Shown here piece after piece: positions 45,573 to 56,994 of a stretch of DNA of 64,000 nucleotides. A model generated the notes under the pieces. It saw only the letters and a list, made by a program, of their open reading frames with translations. It did no database searches and was not told the DNA's origin. The DNA is taken from positions 40,180,368 through 40,244,367 of the forward strand of contig CM055106.1 of assembly GCA_029204225.1 (NCBI GenBank). Reading direction: 5' to 3'. How positions within the stretch are numbered: the first letter of the stretch is position 1; every line of letters begins with the position of its first letter. Origin of the DNA: Diphasiastrum complanatum. Lineage: Eukaryota; Streptophyta; Lycopodiopsida; Lycopodiales; Lycopodiaceae. The position numbers and the translations under genes were made by a program.

Positions 45573-46077
45573 TGTCACAGCCTTCACGCTCAACTGCTCT
45601 CATGACTGCAAGTCACAATCTACCTTCTTGTACTTGCATCTACATTAATATAAAATTGTATATATATACATATATATATCATGCATTGATTCTTTTTTTT
45701 AGACTAATTGTCAGAATAAGCTCATAGTTGTTATCAGAACGCAATTCTTTCTTGTGAACATGCAACTTCGCTCACAATTGTTTTGTGCTCAAAGCATCCA
45801 TCTGACTTGTATCTTTGTACATCAATCTGAATCAATTACTCTTGTTATTGCGTTCAAATTTTGTCAGTGTTGTATTTTTGGCTATTTCGATTTCTTTCTG
45901 ACCTTCTAATCATTTTGATCGATTGTCTAATCTTTCAATTCCACAAATGCAAATAGATTCATCGTGTATCCCTACGTGATCAGAGTTGCACAATGTATAA
46001 CACCGAGGAAAACATGATCAATGATCCTGGACTACCAAATCCTGTGCATTCGCCCATAGAATCTATTTTTCCCAGCA
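45573..46077 (+). mobile_element. Copia LTR (family E), left arm
   Basis: TG..CA bounded, 505 bp (TGTCACAGCC to CCCAGCA), with a (TA)n-type run at 45657-45680. A primer site follows at 46078. The 5' side has a purine-rich CAAAAGGAGAAA that resembles a polypurine tract, so either LTR role is formally possible. The leader and gag that follow favour a 5' LTR. Confidence 0.8.
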
Positions 46078-46089
46078 TGGTATCAAAGC
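46078..46089 (+). other. Primer-binding site, initiator-Met tRNA type
   Basis: TGGTATCAAAGC immediately after the LTR, one base from the classic TGGTATCAGAGC plant copia site. The inverted copy is at about 62092-62103. Confidence 0.85.
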
Positions 46090-46233
46090 ATTGATTAATA
46101 TCAGAGCTATCTTTGTAGTTCGATAAGCTTCCCACAAAACCAGATTCTATCATCTGATAGAATAACCATTTTTTTTTTTATAAATAGCATTAGATTTTCC
46201 TTCTTAAGTCATTGATAGCCATCACTATCACTA

Positions 46234-46687
46234 CGTCTTGATCGTCTATGATAGATCTAACAATGGCCATTTATAGCAATAGGTTCTTGAGCTACTTGAT
46301 GTGATTCTGTAGCAAATCACCATTCATCATCTTGAGGGAAAAAAATCTCCTTCTGAGGTGTAGCTTGGAAGCTATGTCTCGCACACCGTACAATGTGCTC
46401 AAGATGTCTCTAACTTCCTTTGAGGTCTAAGCTTCAGAGACGTGGCCAATTTGTGTGTATAAAATGTTGAGGATGATCAACGCGAAGGCCTTGCCATCCT
46501 TCGCTTCCATCGGGAGATTGCAGCGTCGTTTGCATCGAGGTTTGCCTCTGGATAGGTGACAATATCATAAAATTTCTTAGCCATCAATATAGCTTTCATC
46601 TTAAATTTCCATAAATGATAATTGGATCCATCAAGCTTGTCCACGATGGGACTGGCTTTCCCTTGGAAATCCATGTGGAAGTTAGTC
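46234..46687 (-). pseudogene. Copia gag N-terminal half, inverted inside its element
   Basis: On the minus strand from ATG 46674: MDFQGKASPIVDKLDGSNYH, WKFKMKAILMAKKFYDIV, then stretches up to LHLRRRFFSLKMMNGDLL and IIDDQDVV at the low-coordinate end. The surrounding LTR, leader and gag C-terminus are all on the plus strand. The segment is bounded by ATCACTA at 46227-46233 and its complement TAGTGAT at 46688-46694. The gag reading broken at the low end (..QDVV) resumes on the plus strand at about 46691. A frameshift and stops are also present. Confidence 0.88.
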
Positions 46688-46694
46688 TAGTGAT

Positions 46695-47235
46695 GACACT
46701 ACTTTTAAGTTTGTCAAGCTCATATAATAACTAGATAATGATCATCACAACACATCCAGAGCTAACTTTATTGCGAGCCATTATGATGTTGCTACAAGAA
46801 AATACTAGAAGGAACGAATCCTCTAGTTCTTCAACAGTCAACTCTCATGCCCTATATACACACAAGCGCTCAAGTAAGCAGAGGAAGAAAGGCACGAAAC
46901 AAGCAAAGTCAAATCACAAGTCAACGCAATGTCAAGAGAAGTCGAATCCCACAACCAACAAGAAGCTATTTTGTAGATATTGCAAACGAACCAACCACGA
47001 GATCCAAGATTGTCATAGTCGGCAAGCCAAGAACAACAAAGGGCAATCGAACCAAATGGAAAATGTAGCTTCAGAAGCACCTCAACCCAATCAAGAAGCA
47101 GATCAATATACATTCATGACAAGCCATCAAAAAGCATAGGCCGACAATTCATGGTTCCTGGATTCCAGAGCCAGTCAACACATGACCAATCATATCAGTT
47201 GTTTTGAATCCTACACGTTGATGTGAATCTGCTCA
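46695..47235 (+). pseudogene. Copia gag C-terminus, zinc knuckle and protease start
   Basis: Continues gag with MTLLLSLSSSYNN-like sequence, then IITTHPELTLLRAIMMLLQE, a basic serine-rich linker, and the zinc knuckle CRYCKRTNHEIQDC (about 46974-47015). It ends in protease sequence WFLDSRASQHMTNH, where the catalytic DSGAS box reads DSRAS. It breaks off at about 47230. Confidence 0.85.
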
Positions 47236-48229
47236 GTCAAATTTGGATAATCGTCATTCATTGATGTAGGTGCAGATGGAGCCGATCAGGCCGAGCAAAG
47301 CTACTGCTTCATACCGACAATCAACCCTCCTTCGAACTATAGACTGACACTATATATTTGATGTAAAAACTTTATAAGCAGTAGATAATGTTAATCAACT
47401 AAGATTGAGAAATAATGGAAGTATAATCTACTAATAGCAGGCACCATAGAATCATTCACAGATTATACACACAATGAGCAAATTCTTGCAATTCTTCTAT
47501 ATTATCAGAATCGAGTTTACAATAACAAAAACTTTCGGGCACTGTCTATTTCCTAGATCAGCACATCTACGCAAGAGAGGAGTTCTCTCTCATGAGTAAA
47601 ACTAGCTACTGCTAATTTGTATGTCTGAAGTGTGACATGTGTGTTTGCTATCTCATGACTAACACTCATCCACTACCTCGTCTGTATCCGATCTCCAATA
47701 TATAATAGGTTGGGTCTGATTACAAGACTTGATTAGCGAACCATTACAAGATAGTTTAAACTAGAAACACTAGCTAACTATGTCTTGCTACTTTGCTTAA
47801 CTACATGGGCTTAACGACTGAGTCGTGACATTCAAATTGTCATGCTCATCGAGCCTTGATCTCAATGTCAACATACACAAGTTTTCACATTTTTTGTTGA
47901 GTACTTTGGGCTTCAGCCTTCAAGGACTTCGTGGGTGACTGCAATCTTCTTTGTTGCAGTTGTTATGGCTTGCCTTCGTTGCCTTTGGGACTTCTTCCTT
48001 CAGGAGTTCGGCCTTCGGCCTTTGTTGCCTTCGCTTGTTGACCATATGTTGGTGCCTTGTGGTTTTCTAGCGGTTCCCTGGCTTCGTTGGTCTTTGCAAC
48101 TTTGACTCTATGGTGCACTTCCATTGAAGCCATTTGCATAACTTAGTGGTTGTCTGGGGTGGCCTTCTTTGAAACCATTGGCATTGTGGTTGTAGGCGAT
48201 TGCGATTTCTGCCTATGGGCAGTTCTTGT
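47236..48229 (-). mobile_element. Probable copia 3' region and LTR (family D)
   Basis: No coding. At 47880-48130 the plus strand is full of CTTCG/GCCTTCG phrases, on the minus strand the purine-rich spacer after RNase H. A minus-strand TGTTGACATTGAGATCAAGG begins at about 47872 and looks like an LTR start. The LTR end is not defined. Confidence 0.35.
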
Positions 48230-49265
48230 GTATTTGTGCAAATAGTGGCTCACAAGCTAGCAAAGCTTTGTGGGTAGAAACTTCATGTTTCTTCATCTCC
48301 CTCTCAAAGCGTGCTAGTCTTGTGGTTCCCAGACTAGCCCTCTGCCTTTCAAACATTGCCTTACCTAAGGGCTTAGAGAAGATATCACCATCATCTTGGT
48401 TGGCATAAAAATGGTCTACAACTCGTTTCTCTCAACCAGATCTCTAATCAAGTGATACTTGATAGGAATGTGTTTCGTTCTTAAGTGAAACACAAAATCC
48501 TTTTTTAGATGTATTGCAGATGTATTGTCCATGTGTAGGATTATTGGTTCATTGATGCTTTCTCCCAAACCATCTACAAATTGTCTGAGCCATGTCAGCT
48601 CATTAGCCATTTTGGTTGCAGCAACATATTCTACCCCGCAGGATGATTGGGCAATTATTGTCTGCTTTATGTTGATCCAAATAACAGCTGCATTGGTTGC
48701 TATCGTGCATCCTCCTGAGACGCTTTTGGAATCATCTTTGATTAATGCCCAGCTTGCATCACTATAGGACTTTGTTTAAAGTCTTGCATTTCGAGAATAG
48801 CAAAGTCCATAGTCCTTTGTGCTCTGCATGTACTACATGATTCTCTTTGTAATCTTCCTATGTGTTAGTCCTGGATTTATGTTAAATTGGCTCAATTTGA
48901 AAACTGCATAAGCAATGTTCGGCCTTGTATTATCTGCCAAGTACATCAAAGTACCAATAAGCCTCCATGAGAGGCTTGTTCTTCCTCTCAGCAACACCAT
49001 TGTGTTGCGGTGTGTAGGTTGTTGTCTTCTTGTGAATGATTCCTTGGTTGTTGCAAAAAATAGCAAATCGGTTGGAGATGTCTCCTCCTCTTCTTTCGGT
49101 TCTGATCTGTTGGACTTTCTTCTTTGTCCACTTTTCAGCCCTGTTTACATACTCTGCAAACTTATTGAGACCTTCAGACTTGTTGTGGATGAAGTGGACA
49201 ACAACAAACTTATTGAAGTCATCAGTGAAGGTGATATAATATCTCGATCCTCTTACTAAGAGCAC
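48230..49265 (-). pseudogene. Copia integrase core fused to RNase H (family D)
   Basis: Minus strand. 49265-48970 is integrase core: YYITFTDDFNKFVVVHFI (first D), a second-D region altered to IRTERRGGD, and TPQHNGVAERKNKPLMEA (catalytic E). At about 48965 it jumps to the end of reverse transcriptase (RLIGTLMYLADNTRPNIAYA), so the polymerase palm is deleted. RNase H follows: EYVAATKMANELTWLRQFVD, LHMDNTSAIHLKKD, HIPIKYHLIRDLVERNEL, then FSKPLGKAMFERQR near 48330. Stops and shifts present. Same family as 20364-20845. Confidence 0.87.
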
Positions 49266-49329
49266 TCCAAACTCGGTAGACTCGAATGTTTATTTCAAGT
49301 TTGTATCGAATTTCTTCATCATCATTACA

Positions 49330-49683
49330 TCGTATGTGATGATACTTTATTGTTCAACAATCATCTGAATTTGTTAAAGGATACCAAATGCATATTAGCT
49401 TAGGAATACAAGATGACAGATATGGGTCCTACATACTACTGTCTTGGAATTCAGATTTTTTGAATTCGACAGCAGGCATATTTTCATGAGCCAACAGAGA
49501 TACCTTACCAATGTGTTGAAGAAATATGAGATGGCCAAGTGCAAACCAAGCCACTTCCCACTCGACCCTAGTTTGAAGCTATCAAAGGAGCAATGTCCAA
49601 AATCCGAGTCCGAGAAGGAGGAAATGAAGAAGTATCCATTTCACTCCATAATTGGTTCATTGATGTATGCTATGCTCCATTAA
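49330..49683 (+). pseudogene. Copia reverse transcriptase fragment
   Basis: Plus-strand KMTDMGPTYYCLGIQI (frame 1), then MSQQRYLTNVLKKYEMAKCK, CPKSESEKEEMKKYPFHSII and GSLMYAM, the stretch after the YVDD box. It ends at a stop near 49683 and abuts the minus-strand element A. Confidence 0.75.
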
Positions 49684-49742
49684 GGGAGTTTTGAGCTCCA
49701 AAAGGACCCCTTAAGAATTCGTGCAAGATGTAGTTTATACTA

Positions 49743-50630
49743 TTAAAATATTATAGAACTAATACTTTTGACTTGCCATAACTTTGGTGCTTGTTTTAGT
49801 CCATAGAGACTTTTGAACAAAAAACAAACTTTTGATTCTTTACCTTCTTTCACAAATCCAGGTGGTTGCTCCATGTAAATCTCCTCCTCAAGATAACCAT
49901 TGAGAAAGGCATTAGAAACATCAAACTGAAACATCCTCCAATTGTGATAACATGCAAGAGATATGAGTATTCTGATTGTTACCATTTTCGCAACTGGTGC
50001 GAAGGTGTCTTCATAGTCAAGACCTTTGATTTGAGAGTAGCCTTTGGCACAAAGTCTTGCTTTATATTTGTTGATAGATCCATCATTATTATACTTGATT
50101 ATGAAAACCCATTTACATCCAATCACATGCATGTTGTTTGGTGGCTTCACAGGCTCCCATGTGTTGTTTGACATCAAGGCTTCAAACTCTTGGGCCATTG
50201 CTTCAACCCACATCTTGGATTGAAGTGCTTCTTGGACACCTTTAGGCTCTTCATCTGATGTGAAGAGAGCAGGATAGGAAGTTTCACCTTCCACTTGCCT
50301 TCCTTCCACATCATATGTGAGCCTTCTTGGCTCAGATCTTTCTCTTGTAGATTTTCTTGGGGTAGGTGCTTGAAGTTGCTCCTCCTCAAGCCTCGGCCTC
50401 ACCACTTCCTGAGCAGCATCAAGCTTGATGATTGTAGATCTTGCATGAGACTCCTTGATTTGTGCTTCATCCAAGTTAAACTTCTAATCTTCATGAAATA
50501 TCACATCTCTACTTACAACATTCTTGTTAGTAGAGGGAAGATATACTTTGCATGCCTTTTTAGTAGATGCATATCTTACAAAAAATTTGTCAAGAGAAGT
50601 AGGCTAATTCTATTCTAGAAAGATTTCATA
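49743..50630 (-). pseudogene. Copia element A, copy 2: integrase tail and reverse transcriptase
   Basis: Minus strand. 50630-50480 gives YLPSTNKNVVSRDVIFHED, the end of integrase, then one stop. The long frame 50474-49743 gives an acidic/basic linker and the first half of reverse transcriptase: CKWVFIIKYNNDGSINKYKA, LCAKGYSQIKGLDYEDTFAP, FQFDVSNAFLNGYLEEEIYM and SLYGLKQAPKLW. It is cut before the YVDD catalytic box at about 49745. 243 residues are open without a stop. Confidence 0.9.
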
Positions 50631-50778
50631 TGGTAGATGCAAAAGCTATTGATACACCTATGGAATCTCATGTAAAGCTAACTATAAGAGGTAATGAAAG
50701 ATCCTTTGAGGACATTACTCTCTATAGGAAGCTAGTTGGTTCACTCATCTATCTAGCCATTACTAGACTAGATCTAAA
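50631..50778 (+). pseudogene. Small inverted copia reverse transcriptase piece
   Basis: Plus-strand AKAIDTPMESHVKLTIRGNE, YRKLVGSLIYLAITRLDLNY, the region after YVDD. It sits between gag and integrase tail of the minus-strand element A, in place of the deleted protease and integrase core, and in the opposite direction. Confidence 0.75.
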
Positions 50779-51476
50779 CTATTGTGTTGAAGAAGCATCC
50801 ACTTGATCTTGCCCTTTAGACCACTTACTTTTGGTTTTGCCCTTGAATTTGCCCTTTGTAAACATAGCATCCTCTTGAAGTGTCGATGTAGATCCACTTC
50901 TTGCTTGAAGCCTATATTCCTCATTGATCAAGATCTCTTGAAGATCCATCAAACTTGGCAAATTCTTTTGAATAGCAATACTTTGAACAATGTTAGCATG
51001 AGCATCCAACAAGCCATTAAGAATCACTTGAATAAGCTCTCCTTCCTTAATGCTTTCGTCTATGCAAGCTAACTCATCACTCAATGCTTTCATTCTCAAA
51101 ACAAAGTACTTGGAATTTCTTTATTCTTTTGCAAACAAGAATAGATTTGCCTTCTTAGAGCCAACACTCTAGAAGTACACTTGGATTCATAAAGCTTCTT
51201 CAATGAATTCCAAGCTTCCAAAGATGATGTGCACTTACCAACTTCCTTGAGAAGTTCATTGGTAACATTCATCTTAATCATGTGTAGAGCCTTGTTGGCC
51301 CTCTTGTCATACCTCAATTGATCTTGTTGTGTTGCTAGTCTCTCCTCCAAACCTAAAACAATATCCAAAACATCATTCATCTCAATAAGTGACTGCATCC
51401 TCACTTTCCACAATGAATAGTTACTTGAGGTAAGCCTATCATTGGCTTCCAACATGACTCCAATTGAGGGTACCAT
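50779..51476 (-). pseudogene. Copia element A, copy 2: gag
   Basis: Starts at ATG 51476 (MVPSIGVMLEANDRLTSSNY), includes WKVRMQSLIEMNDVLDIVLG, MIKMNVTNELLKEVGK, SRVLALRRQIYSCLQKN, then a small frame change near 51100 to KALSDELACIDESIKEGELI, SLMDLQEILINEEYRLQARS and the basic end KSKWSKGQDQVDASS. The zinc knuckle is lost at the 50779 junction. Better preserved than copy 1. Confidence 0.9.
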
Positions 51477-52059
51477 GTAGCAATGACTTGATCTTCTCTT
51501 TCAACCTGTTTTAATGCACAAAGTACTCCTTTGAACAGCAACAAATGTTTTCAAAAAAAATCACCAAGATTTGAAACTATCTTACAAATTCTCTTCTAGC
51601 ACTTATCTAAGCAAATCAACACATAGAATCATGAAATATTGATCAACCCATGATCTATCCTCAATCTAATGACTTTTGCCACTTCCTAAGATTGAAACAC
51701 ACTCAAATGAAGTCCAGCAACCTCACTATCTAGAGAAGCAATCAAAATTAGGGTTTTGACAAAATCACAAAAAATTGACTATTCCAAATCTACATGCAAA
51801 TGCTGAAAATTTGATATGCAATCTATAAGCCACCACTTAGGCTGAACAATCAACCAAAAATCGAACAAATTCAGTATGTGCATTCAAAAATCGGAATTGA
51901 TTAAGTAGATTGACCTATATAGTGTTTTGATCTACAAAAGATCCAATCTACAAAAGCAAAAAACTCGATTTTGGTGTAGAATCCTCTCTAGCATGCTCTA
52001 GACTTGATATCTTCACCAAATCATTCGATAGATCTGATTTCCTCCTTCATAACCTGAAA
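51477..52059 (-). other. Copia element A leader
   Basis: Untranslated region between primer site and gag start. It is homologous near gag to 7720-7860 in copy 1. Confidence 0.7.
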
Positions 52060-52076
52060 CACAAGCTCTAATACCA
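52060..52076 (-). other. Primer-binding site of copia element A
   Basis: On the minus strand TGGTATTAGAGCTTGTG, adjoining the LTR at 52077. Close to the initiator-Met tRNA complement used by most plant copia elements. Confidence 0.85.
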
Positions 52077-52726
52077 TGTGAAAGATTTCAGATCCTTAAG
52101 ATCCAATCTACTTGAATGATCTTTGGCTAGAAACAGAAATACACTACCAATTTCACCAATGTAGAAAAATCAGCATCTACACACAATTTGAGATGCAAAC
52201 ACTAATAGAACTTGATCAAACTTGAGAGAAATGATAAAGTATTGTTTCTGTCCATACAAAACCAGCAAGCTATTGTATTTCAACATGTGGATCCAAAAAT
52301 AACAAATATAGATCATTATACACATAGAATTGCAAGCAATCACCAAGATAGTGCACCAATGGATAGTAGAACCCAAGAGAACCATGTATAAGCATGAAAT
52401 GAGATAGATAAGAGAGAAGAATACTCTCTCCATGAGTTACATCCTTTTATAACAGGTCCAAACCCTATTTGGCCACTTAGCTTTCCCACTAAAATGCTAA
52501 CCTTACTAATTTTGGGTCTAGATTCAATGTACCCAACTATTCAAATTTGAATCTACTCAAACTCACATTCTAACTTTCCCACACTTTCAAAAAGTATTTA
52601 TTTAAATGAAATTTAGACTAATGATTTTTGAAAAGTCAATCTCTAAGTCTAAAACAAGTTTTGGCCTCAATATGCCAAATATGGAAATATAGCAAAAATG
52701 TGATGAAACTAGTTGAATCTTTCACA
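52077..52726 (-). mobile_element. Copia element A 5' LTR
   Basis: 650 bp with inverted termini TGTGAAAGAT..ATCTTTCACA. The primer site lies directly to its left, so it is the 5' LTR of the minus-strand element. A TATAAAAGGAT promoter box is on the minus strand at 52441-52451. A partial relative lies at 58639-58776 and an inverted fragment at 10396. Confidence 0.9.
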
Positions 52727-52869
52727 CTATCTTACGGACACGATCAATTGCCTCTTCTACACTTTTTCAAATTGGTATCACATATATAAGGAGGGCACAA
52801 TATTGAAAATGAAAAATCATCTATCTTGACTTTAGGCTTTGGTAAAAGGTTTTTCTATGTGTATGTAAT
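52727..52869. other. Short spacer between LTRs
   Basis: No feature recognised. Confidence 0.4.
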
Positions 52870-53519
52870 TGTTGGTTGATTCTGACGAATCCCCAAGATA
52901 CTCGGACAGAGCAACTCAAGAGCACCTCTCACCTTAGACCGAGGAGTTCTCTAAGAACACGAGACTAACGAAGACTGAGAGCTGAGTATGAGAGGCGAGA
53001 AATGCTAGTTAGAAATGACAAGCAAGAACTGTGCAAGCCTCATGGTGAATCCCGAAAGATGGAATGACCATGTAGAAACTAGTACTTCTAGGCAATGTAA
53101 TAAATGCAAGTAGACCCCTCTTAAATAAAGTAGAGTGAACCACCTTTTGATGGTGACCTCTAGTGGAGAGCATTATTCCACTTGTAATTTTTGTAATGTG
53201 AAAATGCCACTAGGATGCCACCTAAGGAGCTCTTTTGCTTATTTAAGAGACTCCTTCTTTGTGAAGAGGAGCTTTTTGCATTGTATCTACTCCATGCCTA
53301 ATAAGAGATTTTCCATGAGTTTGATGCTACACTAAGCTCCTTGATCATGATGGTTTTCTTGAGTGATGCCCCTATGATCATGCCCTTCCATTCATATTGT
53401 GTGTGGTTGTGGACTTAGAGTGGATTAGTTTTCATGCTTTCCTAGTTGTGGATTAGATTTCCTTTCTGTTTGGTGGATTAGTGTAGGTTGCAAGCAACCA
53501 AGAGCATGAAATTCCAACA
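52870..53519 (+). mobile_element. LTR-like sequence related to 6721-7450
   Basis: Starts TGTTGGTTGATTCTGACG and ends ATTCCAACA, so it has TG..CA limits and short inverted ends (TGTTGG/CCAACA). It shares CGAAAGATGGAA and TTAAATAAAG stretches with the LTR-like region at 6721. No matching 5-bp duplications or internal sequence were found beside it, so the status as a solo LTR is tentative. Confidence 0.5.
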
Positions 53520-53539
53520 CCTTCTCAACCATTCAAGCA

Positions 53540-55430
53540 CCTACTAGTGACAAAAGTTCAATTTATAGATCAGACTCCAAACAAAAAGAAAAATACAAGA
53601 GAGACTTGAGATCCTCACCTGATTTAACGAATCGTCAAAAACAGTTGATTACAAAATCTGAAATACGAAAGGTACGAAATATTATTTGCTGCTCATCCTA
53701 TTGTTTGCAAAAGCTAAGTATCAGAGAAATTGAAGAATTAAGATCAAACTTCTTTTTACGAAGTAAGGATGAGAGAAATTACTATTTGTGTGCAACAGTG
53801 AGGCCGGACAAAAATTCATTTTCGTATTTTTTAAATGCTTTGGAGATTTGTTGCAAAGCTTACAAAGCAGTTCACGCAATCGAAAACTCACGGCTTCAAC
53901 AAATGCATGCACGACTTCAGAAAGACCCAACATTACGGGGATCCTTACAAGGTTGAACTGTTTCTCCAGATGTTTTAAATGCAACTGCTTGGCTAAAGCA
54001 TTTCATATATGAGCATGGAAAAAAATTGCCTAATTCCTTATATTTTCACTTGCCGGCTAATTTTACAAAATTAGAAATATTTTTGATGTACAAAGAGTTT
54101 GCAAAAACAAAAATGTTCCCTATTTGAGTTACATTTTCTTAGAATTTAGAAAAGAGATTTTGGACTGATAAAGATTTTCAAAAATACACGAATGATAGTA
54201 TGCTCCACTTGCGAGTTGTTAAAGTCTACAAAACAACTTGCAAAGACCAATGACGAGAAAGATAAATATTAATCAGATTTGTCATTCATTTTAATACTTT
54301 TTGTTTTGAAAAAATTTATGTTGCAGTCTTTTTGAACACCATTATGGTATTATCTTTATTTTATTAAATAAGTGAATCATTGTATTTTTAGTGGATGCTA
54401 CAAAAGCTCTTCAACTGCACACAGATCAACAAACAGTTGACAGACAAAAGTTGGCCAAGCATCGAAAGAAATGTTGGTAGGACATACCCACGATCATTTC
54501 TTTCAAACATTTCAAGGATTTTTGTTGGTAGGACATACCCACGATCAAATTGGTCAAATGTTTAGTTGCTTTTCTAAGAGGTTGAGACGCAAGAAAGCAT
54601 TTCATTACCAGTGCTTCAAAGCATTGTTGAGGAATCGTATGTGCCGAAGCCAAACGTGTCATTAATCAGACACACATATGATTTTTGTGATTATGTTAAG
54701 GAGTCCAACGAAACAGAGCGATGCGTAGCTAATATTAATGATATTAGCTTTCAGCACCAGTTTAAAATCAAATGTAACGAATCAGGCATTATATTATTAT
54801 GGGGCAAACTATTTTCAAATTCAGATTCGTGGCTACCTCTTGAAGGAGTTCTATTTTTGCTTAACATTCCATCTACTCAAATCAAGCTTGCTGTGTTGTC
54901 TCCCTTGAAGTCCTTGCTAGAAGAACAAAAGGCGCAAAGAGAACATCATGAGATTGATCCATTTGCCTCATTAAAAGTTTTGGAATCAAGTATTCAAGTA
55001 GCTTATCATTTTTTTGATGAGTTTAATCAACATTGGTGGATGGACTTTTTCGAGAAACAAAAAATCAGTTTGCTCAATCTCGAACATACATCAACAACTG
55101 ATGAATTTCATTGGCCTCATAAATTAGGAACATCAACTACGACTGTCGAACCTTCAGATCTTCCTCGAGATAATGATTTCCTGCAGCTTGTGCAAGGTGA
55201 GGAACGTGAAATTTATGTGGGCTCAAGGAAGAATAGGCAAAGTGTAAAAGCTGCAAAAATGAAATGGCACCTGTGATTTGAATGAAGTCCCAATTGGAAG
55301 CCTTGTTGCACTTCTAGCTTCAGAAAACAATGAAGGACATCCATTTTGGATTGCCAAAGTACTTGGTTTTATTCAAAATAGCAATCAAACAAAAGTACTA
55401 CGTGTCATTGGTTGCACACCACTTCAATGA
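53540..55430 (+). pseudogene. VGHTHD (DUF7869-like) transposase-like gene with reader-like tail
   Basis: Pieces in order: 53540-53953, basic N-terminus with ICCSSYCLQKLSIREIEELR and ALEICCKAYKAVHAIENSRL; 53957-54250 after a stop, PDVLNATAWLKHFIYEHGKK, LPNSLYFHLPANFTKLEIF; 54472-54600, VGHTHDHF.. and VGHTHDQIGQMFSCFSKRLR, the hallmark motif of a large eukaryotic family (DUF7869) thought to have an RNase H-like, transposase-type core; 54611-55276, SIVEESYVPKPNVSLIRHTY to a long acidic/aromatic region; 55277-55430, in a new frame, SLVALLASENNEGHPFWIAK followed by VLGF, like BAH/Tudor-type readers. The usual second acid after HTHD (..EDID) is lost (QIG). At least two stops and two shifts; the part between 54250 and 54420 is missing. 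Functional assignment is inferred from the motif only. Confidence 0.6.
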
Positions 55431-56994
55431 ATGCTTTTTGGGAAGGTACGAACTCAAAATGTTGCAAATAGATCCAAAGGGCAAGAGAAAGAGATTGTCA
55501 AAAAATTAATCAAAATAAGCATTTTTTTGGCTTTTTTTTAAAACAAAATTTAGAGATTTATTAAAAAAATCCATGATTTTGAGCTAAAACTAGGATCATT
55601 ATAAAACACCAAAAAAGATTACTCTTTTTCAGATCAAAGTCTCAAAACAAATGTCATCGTGTTGATAGTATTTTGATCTGACAAATAGCTTTAAGAGTAG
55701 CTAATTTTGCTCCGAGCACACTTTACACAAATTGCTCAATGAATATCCCAAAAGAGCTGACTTAAAAAGCAAGATCGTTCGAATGTCGGTTAAGAGAAAC
55801 CAACACATTCTGGTCTCTGATCTTAGGAGGGTAATGGCCATGATTAGCCACTTGAAAAAATCGTGGGTAACAGATCATTCTTGTCCACATCATAACTACA
55901 TCAATGGAAGAAATTAATAATTCAACTCTATCTAAGCCATCACTCAGCTCAAATTTCTTTTCCATGAAATGGTGTTTGCAGACTTTGCTTCCTACCAACC
56001 ATGCCAGCTATATGCCAAAAGGCTTTGAAAAATGGATCATTTGTTTAGAAGAGAGATCCTACCTGGCATACACAATGGGAATTTGATCCCTCTTGCGGCC
56101 AGGATCAAAGCTACTATTTGATGGAAAAGCGATCCATTTTTTGCTTCTCAAGTGCATTTATATAGCTCTCTGAATGGTACCTTGCGGAGTTTCTGTATAG
56201 CTCGAAGATCATTCCCAGCTGCAAGTCATGTACATGTGCTAAGCTGCTCACATACATGGACAAAATGCACCTGTAGCTCTTAGTGTTTTGACATTATTTT
56301 TCTCAGCAATTTATTATTGATGTTACATTGTACAAGCATGGAAAGTGTGATGTTCTGAGTCTTGCTGCTTTTGTTGCTCATTTGATATCATGCTATCTCC
56401 CATGCGTCCTCCAATCATGAAAACTTGGAACAATAGAAGATTTTTTTACATGTTCATGCATTGTCTATTTTGACATGCTTTACTAGTAGTTAGTGTAGTA
56501 GTGTAATGGAAGACACTTAGTATTGTTCAATGACATACCACAAGTATGGTATTGACAGAATGTCAAAAATTTTAAACATCTCGAAAATGGTTTTATTTTT
56601 GGTTTCTTTACTCGAAGGCACTTTTGAAAGCAAAAAAAGTATAATGCAAATAATGGCCTAACGTTTTGTGTGTGGACCACCTTAAAATTGCACGGTTGTC
56701 TTGTTGTTTGTCAGATAATATTCAAGACTTAAGATTGGTGTGCTATTGACTCCATGAAGTGTCTTATTGTTTGAAAAAGAACAATACATTATTTGCAGTA
56801 GCAAGAAATTTGTCAGCCATGCTTCATGGAAAAGGTGCATATTTGGTAAATTACATATTCAAAAATTCAGACCATAAAGTCTTTTGGGTTGGAGACATAG
56901 GTAGCACCTCAGTGTACACCAGTCAAGTTTGAGTCTTGAGGTCAAAAGTATAAAAGATAGATAGGAATTCTTTGGCCTGTAGTAACCTTGGTAT
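55431..56994. other. Non-coding stretch
   Basis: No recognisable gene. Short frames such as 55732-55917 and 56483-56680 match nothing I know. Confidence 0.5.

Larger units (their letters stand above)
44726..46233 (+). repeat. Left arm of a large inverted duplication
   Basis: About 1.5 kb matching the reverse complement of 61952-63441. It includes most of gene X, a 3' flank with repeated GGTC(C)CGCAAG..CATCACTT units, the LTR 45573-46077, the primer site and leader. Homology starts at CGTTCCAAGCTATATAATG and ends at the CATCACTATCAC of the leader. The arms face each other across ~15.7 kb. Confidence 0.9.

Noticed and set aside
46838-47113. 91-aa minus-strand frame
   Set aside because: Antisense of the copia gag zinc-knuckle region.
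49866-50171. 101-aa plus-strand frame
   Set aside because: Antisense shadow of the copia reverse transcriptase on the minus strand.
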